DNA of 48,153 nt from Sporosarcina sp. NCCP-2222. GTDB taxonomy: Bacteria; Bacillota; Bacilli; Bacillales_A; Planococcaceae. A model generated the notes under the pieces. It was not told the origin of the DNA and did no database searches. It worked only from the letters and a program-made list of their open reading frames with translations. The position numbers were made by a program, and so were the translations under genes. The stretch covers positions 44,102 to 92,254 of the forward strand of contig NZ_BQYK01000004.1 of the NCBI RefSeq assembly GCF_023168145.1, written 5' to 3'. This document shows, in pieces, positions 16,597-24,100 of this stretch. Within the stretch, counting starts at the first letter, position 1. The number at the start of each line of letters is the position of its first letter.

Positions 16597-17096
16597 TAAG
16601 ATGCCTCCTTCACTACTTTTTCTTTGACCTTATCTCTCGCCCGTTCAATGTATTGCTGAACCGTCCTCTTCTTCAAACCCAGTTCAACTGCAATCCTTCC
16701 CATGCTCATTCCTTGCCCTTCATGAAGCACATAACATTGCCTTTCACGATGCGACATAGATGCAAAGATATCCGCCAAAATCATTCTCTCTTCCTTGCTG
16801 ATAAACAGATGTTTATGGTCTTCCTCCAGCTGCTCCGTTATATCTGGAATAACATCCATACTTGAAATATATTGTTTTTGGTAAATGGCCCTTTTCTCTG
16901 CTCCACGGTAAGTTCCAGGTTGCCGGCCGGTCGCCATCCAGTCGATTGAAAAGGCCATGCTTTCGATCATGCTATTGATTTGCGTTAGATCATTTTTATC
17001 GTTTGGATTTTTCTTATCTAACCTTTCAGCGTGTTTTGTTAGATCCAACTGCGCCACTGTATACTCCTGAATTAATTCATCCGCCCACCCTGCCAT
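16596..17096 (-). CDS. xpf: Xpf-like late sigma/transcription activator (166 aa)
   Basis: The C-terminal 60 residues form a sigma-70 region 4-type helix-turn-helix: FASMSHRERQCYVLHEGQGMS followed by IAVELGLKKRTVQQYIERARDK. This is the arrangement of PBSX Xpf, which turns on late genes, and it sits at the same position, just ahead of the terminase genes. The N-terminal part is helical and contains SIDWMATGRQPGTYRG. Strong GGAGGGG ribosome site. Likely binds the tandem repeat region downstream. The symbol is by analogy with PBSX. Confidence 0.8.
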   Translation of the reverse strand: MAGWADELIQEYTVAQLDLTKHAERLDKKNPNDKNDLTQINSMIESMAFSIDWMATGRQPGTYRGAEKRAIYQKQYISSMDVIPDITEQLEEDHKHLFISKEERMILADIFASMSHRERQCYVLHEGQGMSMGRIAVELGLKKRTVQQYIERARDKVKEKVVKEAS

Positions 17097-17107
17097 AAAA
17101 GCCCCTC

Positions 17108-17299
17108 CTATCTCTGTCTTAACGCTCCGCCTTTCGCTCGTCCATACGTCGGGCGTTTTGTACCCATTAATTCAGCCCATTCCCTCGGTGTGAACTGTTC
17201 CTCCGGCTTGCCCCTTGTCTTGGTACTCCGACTCACTTTCACCTGCCCTGCTGGCTGTGAGAGCCCTTTTTCTATCAGCTGATCTTGCAACGTCCTCAT
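17108..17299 (-). CDS. Small basic phage protein (63 aa)
   Basis: ATG at 17299 has GGGAGTGAGGAA upstream; the more distal in-frame start lacks one and would place the N-terminus in the terminator of the cargo gene. The product (MRTLQDQLIEKGLSQPAGQ..., ending YGRAKGGALRQR) is basic and mostly disordered, with a short FTPREWAELMG helix. Lies between the Xpf-like gene and the helicase cargo. No family recognised. Confidence 0.65.
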   Translation of the reverse strand: MRTLQDQLIEKGLSQPAGQVKVSRSTKTRGKPEEQFTPREWAELMGTKRPTYGRAKGGALRQR

Positions 17300-17322
17300 T
17301 TCCTCACTCCCTTTTGTTGAAT

Positions 17323-17379
17323 AAAAAAAGAGGACAACAAATGACACAGCGTAATGCTGTAATCAAATGCTGTCCTCTG
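17323..17379 (-). terminator. Intrinsic terminator of the helicase-nuclease gene
   Basis: On the - strand, arms AGAGGACAGC and GTTGTCCTCT (17369-17378 and 17329-17338; one G-U pair) enclose a second small hairpin (ACAGC/GCTGT), followed by a run of seven T. It lies 16 bp after the helicase stop and isolates the cargo gene from the genes that follow. Confidence 0.85.
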
Positions 17380-17394
17380 GTTGGCCAGTGGGAC

Positions 17395-20040
17395 TTAAAA
17401 TTCTTGTATTTTTACACAAGTTTTTAATTCAGTTGTTTTAAGCCAGTTAGTGAATTCATTTACAGTTAAATTCTTCTCAATAATTCCCTCTACTAAAGTT
17501 TTCTTAGCATCTTCTTGTGTACTAAATTTTATCTTTTGAATAGTTGTTCTCAAAACATCTCCAAAGTGCACTGCCTTTTCTACCAAGTCAGATGGTGAAA
17601 CTAAATAAACATCATCAGTTGCATGCATGGCATATTCCTCGATATACTTTCTTTCACATAACATGATAGTATTTATAGTAGCATCTTCAGATATATGTTG
17701 ATAATTTGTTCTTAGCCACTTTTCATGGAAACCAGTTTGCCTAATATCTTCTAAGGATATAGGTTTAGAAGGGTCTTCTATATTAGTCTTAGCCTCAAAG
17801 ACTAACCACTGGTCGCCAAAATTCCATACACTATCCGGGGTTCCTTTCCCTTCAGGTCTATCGGTGATTAAACCAAGAAAGGCACCAAAATCTCTTAATG
17901 CTGGCTCATAAATATTCGCATTTACATCCTGCAGTCCCTTCATTATTTTGTCCCAATCTTTTTCAAATCTTTGGTCCCTATCTCCGAAGGTATATAATTT
18001 AGTAAGGATTTGTTCTAATTGAGATTCTATTTCTATGCCATGAAAATCATCTTGTTCTAAACTTATACTAAATAATTCTCGAGCAATCCAAATTTTGTTC
18101 GTTGAAGCATTGAGGCTTCTTTCAATATACTCGACCACCCTTTTTTCTTCTCCCATTTGTTTAAATATACATGCTAAATTATAATTCCACCAAGCTCGGT
18201 ATTCCTTGTAAGCAGAGCTACGTCCCAAAGACTTTATAATGCTAAAGGCTTCCTTATTTGCTTTCTCGAAGTTTTTATCAAATAAGTAATATTGAAAATT
18301 TATTTCTTTTGCATATATTTCCTCTAAAATGTTTTTAGTATCACTAGATATAACTTCGCCTTCTTCTCCTTCATTATTTTCTTTTTCTTTTTCTCGTTCT
18401 CTTTCTATTTCTCTTTCTTTCTCTTTTTCAATTGTCTTAGATTTAATATGATCATCAGCTTCATCCCAATCCTCATTTTGCTCGAAAAAAGTTGACAAGG
18501 AGGCCTTCCAATTTTCAATATCATTTATTTCATCTATTTGACTTAATCCAAAATCTAATTCAGCTTCTATTTCAGAAGGTAGCAAGTTTCTAAAATCATT
18601 TTTATAAAGATACTCTCCAACATTTTTACCTAAAAATAAGATCGCAGCGTAATCCTGGTTTCCTCGAGTGCATCTACCTAATCCCTGAGTTACCCGAGTT
18701 ACCAACCTGCTTTTTAATATCTCATTAACTCTTAATCTGCTTTGTAAAAATTGTTCCGAAACTCCAACGGATACTGGCAAATCATAAAATATTTGCAACC
18801 TACATTCATCGTCTTTGAGATCAATTCCTTCATACCTACCAGCTAACATAAGGATTCCCGACTGACTACTTTTGAATGAATCAAGTGAGTCTTCGATATC
18901 TTCGCTCAAAAAAATTGTATATCCCGGTAATTCTTTCTCCAGCGTATCTTTATGCTTATTTAATATGTCTTTGGAAGGGAAGAGCATCAGTACCCTCGGT
19001 TGCATCTTAATTGTTTCAATTAAAACATTTGGTATTTCACTCATTTCAAAATGGTCTTCAGGAAAAAGGATTAATCTTCTTCCAGACACTTTATTCGCAC
19101 CTTTTGAGAACTTTGATATCCTCTTAATTTCAGGTACTCCGAAAATTTTCTCAAGCTCACCCGTTGCACCCAGTGTAGCCGACATATATATTCTTTCTGA
19201 TGCATTACAAAAAGCATCATGATATGAATTAGGCATTATTAATGGCTTCAAAGTTATTTTATCTTTTGAGATATACATTTGGCATCCATGAATAATATCT
19301 CTTATTTTAGACCAAGAATATGATAACTCATGATCACCTACAGCAACAGTATTTAGATATGACTTTATGTCATCTATTCTATCAAACCAGAGTGGCTGAG
19401 GAATAATATCAACTGCATCCATCCTAGGATCTACAATGTTTAAATCTATTTTGTCTTGTAATGATTTTGGAACTAAATCTTTTACGATTGCGTACATAGC
19501 GTTAAAAATTTGGGTTTGATCCTTAGCTTTTTTATTTATTTCTAAAGTCCAAAGATCGTTTATAGAATATTCAGTAGCATGTGCATCATCAAATATAATA
19601 ATTTGAGAATCTTTAAAAGCGGAATTGGTATTAAAAATATGGCTGTATGTTGTTACAGCTATAGCATCTGATCTTCTATATTTTCTGAGATCCCGCTCAT
19701 TAAAATCTTTTACCCTTTTCACTAAGAGAACAGATTCAATACCGTAAGTCTCCAATAATTGATTAGTTTGTGCGGCTAATTGTCTTGTTGCACAACAATA
19801 CACTACTCTCTTACCTTTATTTAACCTGTTAAATTCACCAATTAAGCCACCAACAAGTGTTTTACCATGCCCAGCTGGCATTTCAATCGCGATATCACTG
19901 TCTTTGCCTGAGAATTTTTCGTAATCCTGTAATGATTCTCCTTGTTGTAAGGACAGTCTCTCCAATCTTTTCAGTTTGTTGAACAGTTCAATAGTGCCGG
20001 TAGGAATAAACTTGCTTTTACCAGGAATTTTAAAAGCCAT
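17395..20040 (-). CDS. SF2 (XPD/DinG-like) helicase fused to PD-(D/E)xK nuclease; anti-phage cargo candidate (881 aa)
   Basis: Helicase motifs: Walker A AGHGKT (residues 56-61), DDAH box (151-154), SAT (287-289), GRYEGIDL (401-408, the XPD/DinG motif V) and QGLGRCTRG (452-460, motif VI). Residues about 533-563 are a highly charged K/E/R linker, then TPR-like helices (about 575-665). The C-terminus has PD (735-736) and EAK (749-751), the active site of a PD-(D/E)xK nuclease. No iron-sulphur cysteines as in XPD/DinG are evident. The gene is visibly more AT-rich than its neighbours, has its own terminator, and separates the XtrA-like and Xpf-like genes, which are close together in PBSX. Probably a horizontally acquired defence gene; not one of the helicase-nuclease systems I can name with confidence. 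Confidence 0.85.
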   Translation of the reverse strand: MAFKIPGKSKFIPTGTIELFNKLKRLERLSLQQGESLQDYEKFSGKDSDIAIEMPAGHGKTLVGGLIGEFNRLNKGKRVVYCCATRQLAAQTNQLLETYGIESVLLVKRVKDFNERDLRKYRRSDAIAVTTYSHIFNTNSAFKDSQIIIFDDAHATEYSINDLWTLEINKKAKDQTQIFNAMYAIVKDLVPKSLQDKIDLNIVDPRMDAVDIIPQPLWFDRIDDIKSYLNTVAVGDHELSYSWSKIRDIIHGCQMYISKDKITLKPLIMPNSYHDAFCNASERIYMSATLGATGELEKIFGVPEIKRISKFSKGANKVSGRRLILFPEDHFEMSEIPNVLIETIKMQPRVLMLFPSKDILNKHKDTLEKELPGYTIFLSEDIEDSLDSFKSSQSGILMLAGRYEGIDLKDDECRLQIFYDLPVSVGVSEQFLQSRLRVNEILKSRLVTRVTQGLGRCTRGNQDYAAILFLGKNVGEYLYKNDFRNLLPSEIEAELDFGLSQIDEINDIENWKASLSTFFEQNEDWDEADDHIKSKTIEKEKEREIEREREKEKENNEGEEGEVISSDTKNILEEIYAKEINFQYYLFDKNFEKANKEAFSIIKSLGRSSAYKEYRAWWNYNLACIFKQMGEEKRVVEYIERSLNASTNKIWIARELFSISLEQDDFHGIEIESQLEQILTKLYTFGDRDQRFEKDWDKIMKGLQDVNANIYEPALRDFGAFLGLITDRPEGKGTPDSVWNFGDQWLVFEAKTNIEDPSKPISLEDIRQTGFHEKWLRTNYQHISEDATINTIMLCERKYIEEYAMHATDDVYLVSPSDLVEKAVHFGDVLRTTIQKIKFSTQEDAKKTLVEGIIEKNLTVNEFTNWLKTTELKTCVKIQEF

Positions 20041-20063
20041 TAATAACGCCCCCTAGTCATTTT

Positions 20064-20261
20064 TTAAAATTCTTCTCCCTCTTCCTTTCTCATTCGCTTA
20101 ACCTTCCCCTGATACGTCACAATCTTATACTCACCATGCTCTGGCAATTCTCTCACCTTTGCCTTGCCCTCTGAAATTACCACAACACAATTAGCAGGTA
20201 ATACCATTGTATCAAGAAATAGTTTACCATGTAAGTCTATTTGCGCATCTACTATTTTCAC
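20064..20261 (-). CDS. xtrA: XtrA-like phage protein (65 aa)
   Basis: The segment VVVISEGKAKVRELPEHGEYK followed by IVTYQGKVKRMRKEEGEEF matches the PBSX XtrA family, found upstream of xpf. GTG at 20261 has a GGGGGG site seven bases upstream; an ATG five codons earlier lacks one. Function unknown. In PBSX its gene is adjacent to xpf; here the helicase gene and a 63-aa gene lie between them, which marks the insertion point of the cargo. Confidence 0.75.
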   Translation of the reverse strand: MKIVDAQIDLHGKLFLDTMVLPANCVVVISEGKAKVRELPEHGEYKIVTYQGKVKRMRKEEGEEF

Positions 20262-20323
20262 AGAATGTCCCCCCATGCTATAATTAAATTGGTCGGATCA
20301 GGAGGGACACTCCTGGTCTTTTT
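20255..20323 (+). ncRNA. Short + strand unit: promoter plus attenuator-like hairpin
   Basis: TTTTCA (20255-20260), 18-bp spacer, TATAAT (20279-20284). About 12 bases later a 9-bp hairpin: arms GATCAGGAG (20296-20304) and CTCCTGGTC (20310-20318), loop GGACA, then TTTTT. Transcripts would either end after about 33 nt or read through into the + strand membrane protein gene at 20352. The hairpin plan (GATC stem GGTC then T-run) recurs at 30414-30445. Confidence 0.5.
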
Positions 20324-20351
20324 ATCACAATTCGAATGGAGAAACGGAATT

Positions 20352-20564
20352 ATGTTTGATGGGGTAAAGTTTGATTGGATGCCAATCATAGGTCCTTTAA
20401 TCGTCCTGATTGTGACGATGGTTAGCGTTGCACTTATCTTTAAATTATTATTTAGTTGGTTGCCTAAAAGGCTTTTCAATTTCTTGCTTGGTCCTGTATG
20501 TTTAATTGGCTTATATCTCTGGGCCATTCCAATGAATGTGGGATTCCACGAATACTTTCAGTGA
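20352..20564 (+). CDS. Small membrane protein, reverse-oriented (70 aa)
   Basis: ATG at 20352 has TGGAGAAACGG upstream; a longer frame exists upstream but would overlap the XtrA-like gene and the promoter. Two hydrophobic stretches: roughly residues 10-32 (IIGPLIVLIVTMVSVALIF) and 45-60 (LLGPVCLIGLYLWAIP), so two transmembrane helices. It has its own promoter and terminator and runs against the operon, the layout of a lysogenically expressed moron. No family recognised. Confidence 0.65.
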   Translation: MFDGVKFDWMPIIGPLIVLIVTMVSVALIFKLLFSWLPKRLFNFLLGPVCLIGLYLWAIPMNVGFHEYFQ

Positions 20565-20566
20565 AC

Positions 20567-20592
20567 AGACAGGATGCAGCCTGTCTTTTTTT
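20567..20592 (+). terminator. Intrinsic terminator of the + strand membrane protein gene
   Basis: Arms AGACAGG (20567-20573) and CCTGTCT (20580-20586), loop ATGCAG, then seven T. It begins three bases after the stop codon. Confidence 0.85.
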
Positions 20593-20594
20593 AT

Positions 20595-20828
20595 TTATCC
20601 AAACAACCCACCCGGCCGCGGCTTAATTACATCTGTCATCGCTTGATCCATAACCAACAGGGCGATGCTATTCGAATTCGTGTTGAGCTTTTCGGCAATG
20701 CTTTCCACATCCACGCCGGCCCTCCACAATTTACGGAACTCAATGATTTCATCCTTGCTCCAATACCACTTGATCACCATTCCTTCAAGCAATACATGTG
20801 CATCCTCATGCCTTGCGGCGCTTGCCAT
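20595..20828 (-). CDS. Small HTH-like phage protein (77 aa)
   Basis: ATG at 20828, behind GAGGGGAGGC, gives MASAARHEDAHVLLEGMVIK. Residues about 22-62 (WSKDEIIEFRKLWRAGVDVES then IAEKLNTNSNSIALLVMDQAM) look like a helix-turn-helix of the resolvase/sigma type. The upstream in-frame part belongs to the previous gene in another frame. It overlaps the 63-aa gene by 23 bases. Possibly a small regulator; family not recognised. Confidence 0.6.
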   Translation of the reverse strand: MASAARHEDAHVLLEGMVIKWYWSKDEIIEFRKLWRAGVDVESIAEKLNTNSNSIALLVMDQAMTDVIKPRPGGLFG

Positions 20829-20997
20829 TGTGTCTGCCTCCCCTCGCTGCTGATTCCGATTGATAGACGTACCTCTCGTCCTGGTACTCGATGATGGTGA
20901 TCCGTTCTCCACGCTTCTTGACGACCCGGACGCCACCGGACAACATCGACAGAAATGCTTGCTCTTGCTCTGGTGTGTATGTGTCAGTGATCTTCAT
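20806..20997 (-). CDS. Small phage protein (63 aa)
   Basis: ATG at 20997 with GAGGTGAAC gives MKITDTYTPEQEQAFLSMLSG and ends in a basic, disordered tail (ARGGRHNGKRRKA). The more upstream in-frame ATG lies inside the zinc-finger gene. The central beta segment (RITIIEYQDERYVYQ) suggests a small folded domain. Overlaps the next gene. Function unknown. Confidence 0.6.
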   Translation of the reverse strand: MKITDTYTPEQEQAFLSMLSGGVRVVKKRGERITIIEYQDERYVYQSESAARGGRHNGKRRKA

Positions 20998-20999
20998 GT

Positions 21000-21113
21000 T
21001 CACCTCGTCCCTTTTCCAAAGCACTTTTTGCATGGCTTGGTTATTTTTTCGCCGTTATAAAATTGAACAATTATCCTCTTCCCTGAACCGTTGCAGTGTT
21101 TACACTTTTTCAA
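21000..21113 (-). CDS. DnaJ-type zinc-finger miniprotein (37 aa)
   Basis: TTG at 21113 gives MKKCKHCNGSGKRIIVQFYNG and a second CKKCFGKGTR; a GTG three codons upstream is an alternative. The two CxxCxGxG repeats (C4, C7, C28, C31) are the zinc-binding pattern of DnaJ central domains, here alone. The stop TGA forms part of the AGGTGA ribosome site of the next gene, so the two are coupled. Likely a tiny zinc-binding phage protein. Confidence 0.7.
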   Translation of the reverse strand: MKKCKHCNGSGKRIIVQFYNGEKITKPCKKCFGKGTR

Positions 21114-21163
21114 GACTGTCACTCATTCACGAATCGTTCCGTTGGGTACGCTTTCTTGGCCAC

Positions 21164-21451
21164 TTAAACAGGATCCACAAGTTCAACTTCGACAAACTCG
21201 AAGTGTTTCATCATATTTGTGTAACCGAAGTTGATTACAGCATCTTTGCCAAACATATTGATTAATGTTTGCTCATGCTCTTTCATCAACTCAATTTCCT
21301 TGTCTTTATCTTTGTAGAGTGTTGCTTTTTGTAGGTCATCTGTAATCCAGTCCAGCTCTTCACCATTTTCATCATGGTAATATTCTCCCGTCATGCCAAG
21401 CTCTTTCGACTCTTCTTTCAAGCGCAATACCCAAGCATCTTTAGTTTTCAT
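21164..21451 (-). CDS. Hypothetical phage protein (95 aa)
   Basis: ATG at 21451 has GGGGTGAATTAATC, which forms the end of the recU gene. The product is acidic with a helical N-terminus (TKDAWVLRLKEESKELGMTG), an aromatic YYHDENGEELDWITDDL stretch, and a C-terminal EFVEVELVDPV strand. No family recognised. Operon position suggests an early/DNA-metabolism role. Confidence 0.6.
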   Translation of the reverse strand: MKTKDAWVLRLKEESKELGMTGEYYHDENGEELDWITDDLQKATLYKDKDKEIELMKEHEQTLINMFGKDAVINFGYTNMMKHFEFVEVELVDPV

Positions 21452-21458
21452 GATTAAT

Positions 21459-21974
21459 TCACCCCACATGTTTTAAATAATGCAGCACATACCCCTTATC
21501 GCTTTTCACTTGATCGCAATACAGTTTGAAATCATCATAAGGAATCGATTTCCTTCCGCCCTTCTTGGCGTGCTCCCAAGCCTCCTGTAGCCGTCCGAAC
21601 GGAAGAAGGAATACTTCGTCGAGTGTTGTAAAAGAAACGAGGAGGAAGGCGTGTGCGCCTTTTTGGTGCCATGATTTAAGTAACTCGTATTGATGCTCCG
21701 AGATATTGCTGAGTGGAAAGTTCGTCCGGATAGATGTTTCCTTCGCGTCAAATACAATTGTCCGGCTATCATGAATGCCAACGTAATCGACCCACTCGCC
21801 TTTTTGAGTGTGACCAGTAATCATGTTGCCCTGCTGCCCTATAATTTTCACCGGCGTCGGTATCTTACGAATATCAGCCACGCCTTTATTGCGGTACTGC
21901 TGATTAGTGATATCAACCAAGTTCTCAAGCTGCGCTCCACGGTTAGCGTGCGATCTGCTGTATGTTTTCCTCAT
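21459..21974 (-). CDS. recU: RecU-type Holliday junction resolvase (171 aa)
   Basis: Clear RecU family: N-terminal YSRSHANRGAQLENLVDITNQ, then IPTPVKI, WVDYVGIHDSRTIVFDAKET with the catalytic D...E-x-K type core, FPLSNISEHQYELLKSWHQKG and AHAFLLVSF. It cleaves four-way junctions during recombination-dependent replication. The start overlaps the preceding 55-aa gene by ATGA. Several phages carry recU for the same purpose; the normal host copy is longer and linked to ponA. Confidence 0.92.
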   Translation of the reverse strand: MRKTYSRSHANRGAQLENLVDITNQQYRNKGVADIRKIPTPVKIIGQQGNMITGHTQKGEWVDYVGIHDSRTIVFDAKETSIRTNFPLSNISEHQYELLKSWHQKGAHAFLLVSFTTLDEVFLLPFGRLQEAWEHAKKGGRKSIPYDDFKLYCDQVKSDKGYVLHYLKHVG

Positions 21975-22138
21975 CGTGCCACCCTCTCCTGGTAGGCCAA
22001 TTCCTCGTCAATCGTGATCTGGCGTTTCAAAAACTCCGCTTCAGCCTCATCATGCTTCTGCTTACAAACCGGGCCATAGCCTACCGCAATGCTCTGCGGC
22101 GTTTTCAATGGCTTGTTGCACCGTTTGCATGTCCCCAT
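21971..22138 (-). CDS. DUF6011-like zinc-binding miniprotein (55 aa)
   Basis: MGTCKRCNKPLKTPQSIAVG followed by YGPVCKQKHDEAEAEFLKR has C4, C7, C25 and H29 in the pattern of DUF6011-type proteins (CxxC...L...S...G.GP.C..K). ATG follows the previous stop directly and the stop overlaps the recU start (ATGA). A small zinc-binding protein of unknown role, found in many Firmicute phages. Confidence 0.72.
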   Translation of the reverse strand: MGTCKRCNKPLKTPQSIAVGYGPVCKQKHDEAEAEFLKRQITIDEELAYQERVAR

Positions 22139-22339
22139 TCAGCTCGCCCCTTTCGTGAATACGGGAATCCCATTCTTGTTTTGTTGTATCTTTCGTTTTG
22201 TTCTCGGAATCCGCTCCTTTTTGTCCTGCCACAAAACACGCCAACCATCTTTCCTAAGTTGTTGAATCTCCTGCTTGGTGAAGTACCCGCACATGAACAA
22301 CTGCTGCCGACTGACCTTTTTCGTCAATTCGGTTAGCAT
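22139..22339 (-). CDS. Small basic phage protein (66 aa)
   Basis: ATG shares a base with the stop of the MazG-like gene (TAATG). The product (MLTELTKKVSRQQLFMCGYF, then TKQEIQQLRKDGWRVLWQDKK) is basic and helical, resembling a small DNA- or nucleotide-binding protein. A single cysteine makes zinc binding unlikely. Not recognised. Confidence 0.6.
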   Translation of the reverse strand: MLTELTKKVSRQQLFMCGYFTKQEIQQLRKDGWRVLWQDKKERIPRTKRKIQQNKNGIPVFTKGAS

Positions 22340-22647
22340 TACGCTGATCCTCGTTCTTCCTTCACTTGCTCAGCTATAGCCGATGCGACAGCCGCAACAT
22401 GAATTAATTCCGTGTATAGGTCATCCGCGTCCGTCTCTTTGCTTGCCACACTGCCTTGCTGGATTGCCTGTGCCACCTCCCCGACCTCTTCGACTAGGAT
22501 GGCTAGCCAGTAGCCATAATCATATCGTTGCAATCCCCACTTTTCGTTCTGTTGCATGCGTTCTTGCAGTACATCGTCATTGACTTCACACATTAACACA
22601 TCCACTTTTTGATTTCGTTGTTGCTCAAGTAGTTCCGAGATTTTCAT
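22339..22647 (-). CDS. MazG-like NTP pyrophosphohydrolase (102 aa)
   Basis: All-alpha NTP-PPase pattern: the metal-binding helix LVEEVGEVAQAI carries the EExxE motif near residues 50-56, and the DLYTELIHVAAVASAIAEQ helix carries ExxH/D. These enzymes hydrolyse (d)NTPs or ppGpp-like nucleotides. Among phage early genes it may protect the nucleotide pool. ATG at 22647 is preceded by GGGGTGGAAAT. Overlaps the neighbouring gene by 23 bases. Confidence 0.75.
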   Translation of the reverse strand: MKISELLEQQRNQKVDVLMCEVNDDVLQERMQQNEKWGLQRYDYGYWLAILVEEVGEVAQAIQQGSVASKETDADDLYTELIHVAAVASAIAEQVKEERGSA

Positions 22648-22837
22648 ATTTCCACCCCAATTCCTTTCTGACCCGTTCGCCGCTGTCTATATTTACTTTG
22701 GAAATTCTCCTAACTCCACTAACGGTACGTAGGTGATGATTTATCGGATTCGCATAATATGCCAAGGCTGCTCGAAGCCTTGCGTTCTCCTGTTGCAAAG
22801 CCCATATCAATTCCTTGTCAGAATGGCAAATCATCAT
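22625..22837 (-). CDS. Small phage protein downstream of SSB (70 aa)
   Basis: [20 protein letters not shown] gives an N-terminal helix like a leucine-zipper ([17 protein letters not shown]), then a basic region with [12 protein letters not shown]. It overlaps the end of ssb: GAGGTGACGG, which codes for the SSB tail, is its ribosome site. Possibly a regulator or an SSB partner; not recognised. Confidence 0.6.
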   Translation of the reverse strand: MMICHSDKELIWALQQENARLRAALAYYANPINHHLRTVSGVRRISKVNIDSGERVRKELGWKYENLGTT

Positions 22838-23282
22838 CCGTCACCTCTACAGGTCCGCCGTTACTTGCAAATGGATCACTATCGGTCTGCTGATAACTTG
22901 GTTGTGAGGATTGACTGTACTGCTGTTGTGGCTGCTCCTGATATGACTGCCCTTGATTGGAGTTTTTAGGTTCCAAGAATTGCACGCTGTCCGCAACTAC
23001 TTCCGTCATGAAAACCCGTTTGCCGTCCTGACCATCGAAACTGCTTGTTTGGATGCGTCCCTCGATACCCGTCAGACTACCTTTGCGAAGATAGTTCGCT
23101 GTGTTTTCAGCCTGCTTTCTCCAAGTGACACAGTTGATGAAGTCAGCTTCCCGTTCTCCAGATTGGTTCGAGAATGCCCGGTTTACCGCAAGAGTAAAGC
23201 GAGTGACCGCAATACCACTTTGTGTGTATTTGAGTTCCGGATCCTTGGTCAGCCGACCGACTAATACGACACGATTGATCAT
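22818..23282 (-). CDS. ssb: Single-stranded DNA-binding protein (154 aa)
   Basis: Canonical bacterial/phage SSB. OB fold: [20 protein letters not shown], then [20 protein letters not shown] and [15 protein letters not shown]-rich flexible linker follows ([20 protein letters not shown]), and the C-terminus ends in DDDLPF, the acidic tip that recruits replication and recombination proteins. GGAGGTAACACC precedes ATG, which overlaps the end of the methylase gene by ATGA. Confidence 0.97.
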   Translation of the reverse strand: MINRVVLVGRLTKDPELKYTQSGIAVTRFTLAVNRAFSNQSGEREADFINCVTWRKQAENTANYLRKGSLTGIEGRIQTSSFDGQDGKRVFMTEVVADSVQFLEPKNSNQGQSYQEQPQQQYSQSSQPSYQQTDSDPFASNGGPVEVTDDDLPF

Positions 23283-24100
23283 GGTGTTACCTCCAAAGTT
23301 AGAGTCTGTTGTTGATATCCGAATTCAGAAGCTACGGGGTTAATCCAAAGAACTTCCTGTCTGCGGGCTCCTGCTTCTGCAGCTACATTTCTTGTCTCTC
23401 GCTTCCACGATTTCAACCGATCATCATAAATCTGATGAGCATAACCCGATAATAAGACTGGTCCAGGGTGAGCTACCAAAGTTTCAAGTAATTCCACATG
23501 ATCCTCAATAGTCATTTCATGCTTGTAATGCCGCTTGGTCCTCGTCTCGATGATGTAGGGAAGATCCGCATAAATCAAAACTTCTTCCCGCTTGTATCGT
23601 TCAATCAATTTGACAGCTGGTTGGTGTTCAATCTGCGCTTCTTTTAAACGAGCTGCCACTTTCAATATCTTTGCCGGAAGCCTGTCCCAATCCTTAGCGG
23701 TATCTGGTCCATTCGAGGAAATAAGACTTCGCCATCCTGTACGATCGCTTGTCTTTGCTCCGATTGCTTGCCAACACCGGACAAGGAACCTCCGGGCCAA
23801 TTCGATTTCATTTTCGTTAGGATCCGGATCCTGATAGGAGTCGTAATACTCTTCACGAGATAGCGGGGTGAAGTGTATCTGTCTAGCCAATTCATCGGGG
23901 TGATCCCGTACAACCCGGAAGAGATTAACCACGCTGCTGTCCAAATCGTTTATAGTTTCAATTCCGGATTTTGGTTTATTAAAAAATACTGCCCCGGATC
24001 CAAAGAATGGTTCCAAGTAGGTTTTGTGCTCAGGCATGTTGCTGATAATCCAGTCGGCCATGGACCATTTGGAGCCGGGATAATGAAGGATGCGTGTCAT
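23279..24100 (-). CDS. Dam-like adenine-N6 methyltransferase with altered motif IV (273 aa)
   Basis: D12-class (Dam-type) enzyme: N-terminal [34 protein letters not shown] (SAM-binding FxGxG) and [12 protein letters not shown] near the C-terminus. Family members carry DPPY as catalytic motif IV; here it reads DLPY ([19 protein letters not shown]), codons GAT CTT CCC TAC. Only one base change from CCT would restore DPPY. Either the enzyme is weakened or tolerates this change. No matching restriction gene is nearby, so it is probably solitary. Confidence 0.9.
   Translation of the reverse strand: MTRILHYPGSKWSMADWIISNMPEHKTYLEPFFGSGAVFFNKPKSGIETINDLDSSVVNLFRVVRDHPDELARQIHFTPLSREEYYDSYQDPDPNENEIELARRFLVRCWQAIGAKTSDRTGWRSLISSNGPDTAKDWDRLPAKILKVAARLKEAQIEHQPAVKLIERYKREEVLIYADLPYIIETRTKRHYKHEMTIEDHVELLETLVAHPGPVLLSGYAHQIYDDRLKSWKRETRNVAAEAGARRQEVLWINPVASEFGYQQQTLTLEVTP

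Noticed and set aside
18360..18430. Purine-rich repeat (GAAAAAGAGAAAGA type) suspected as a simple-sequence or CRISPR-like repeat
   Set aside because: It encodes the K/E/R charged linker of the helicase-nuclease; units are irregular and there are no spacers.
22818..24100. Restriction-modification system built on the adenine methylase
   Set aside because: No endonuclease gene is adjacent; the neighbours are SSB and small zinc proteins, so the methylase appears solitary.
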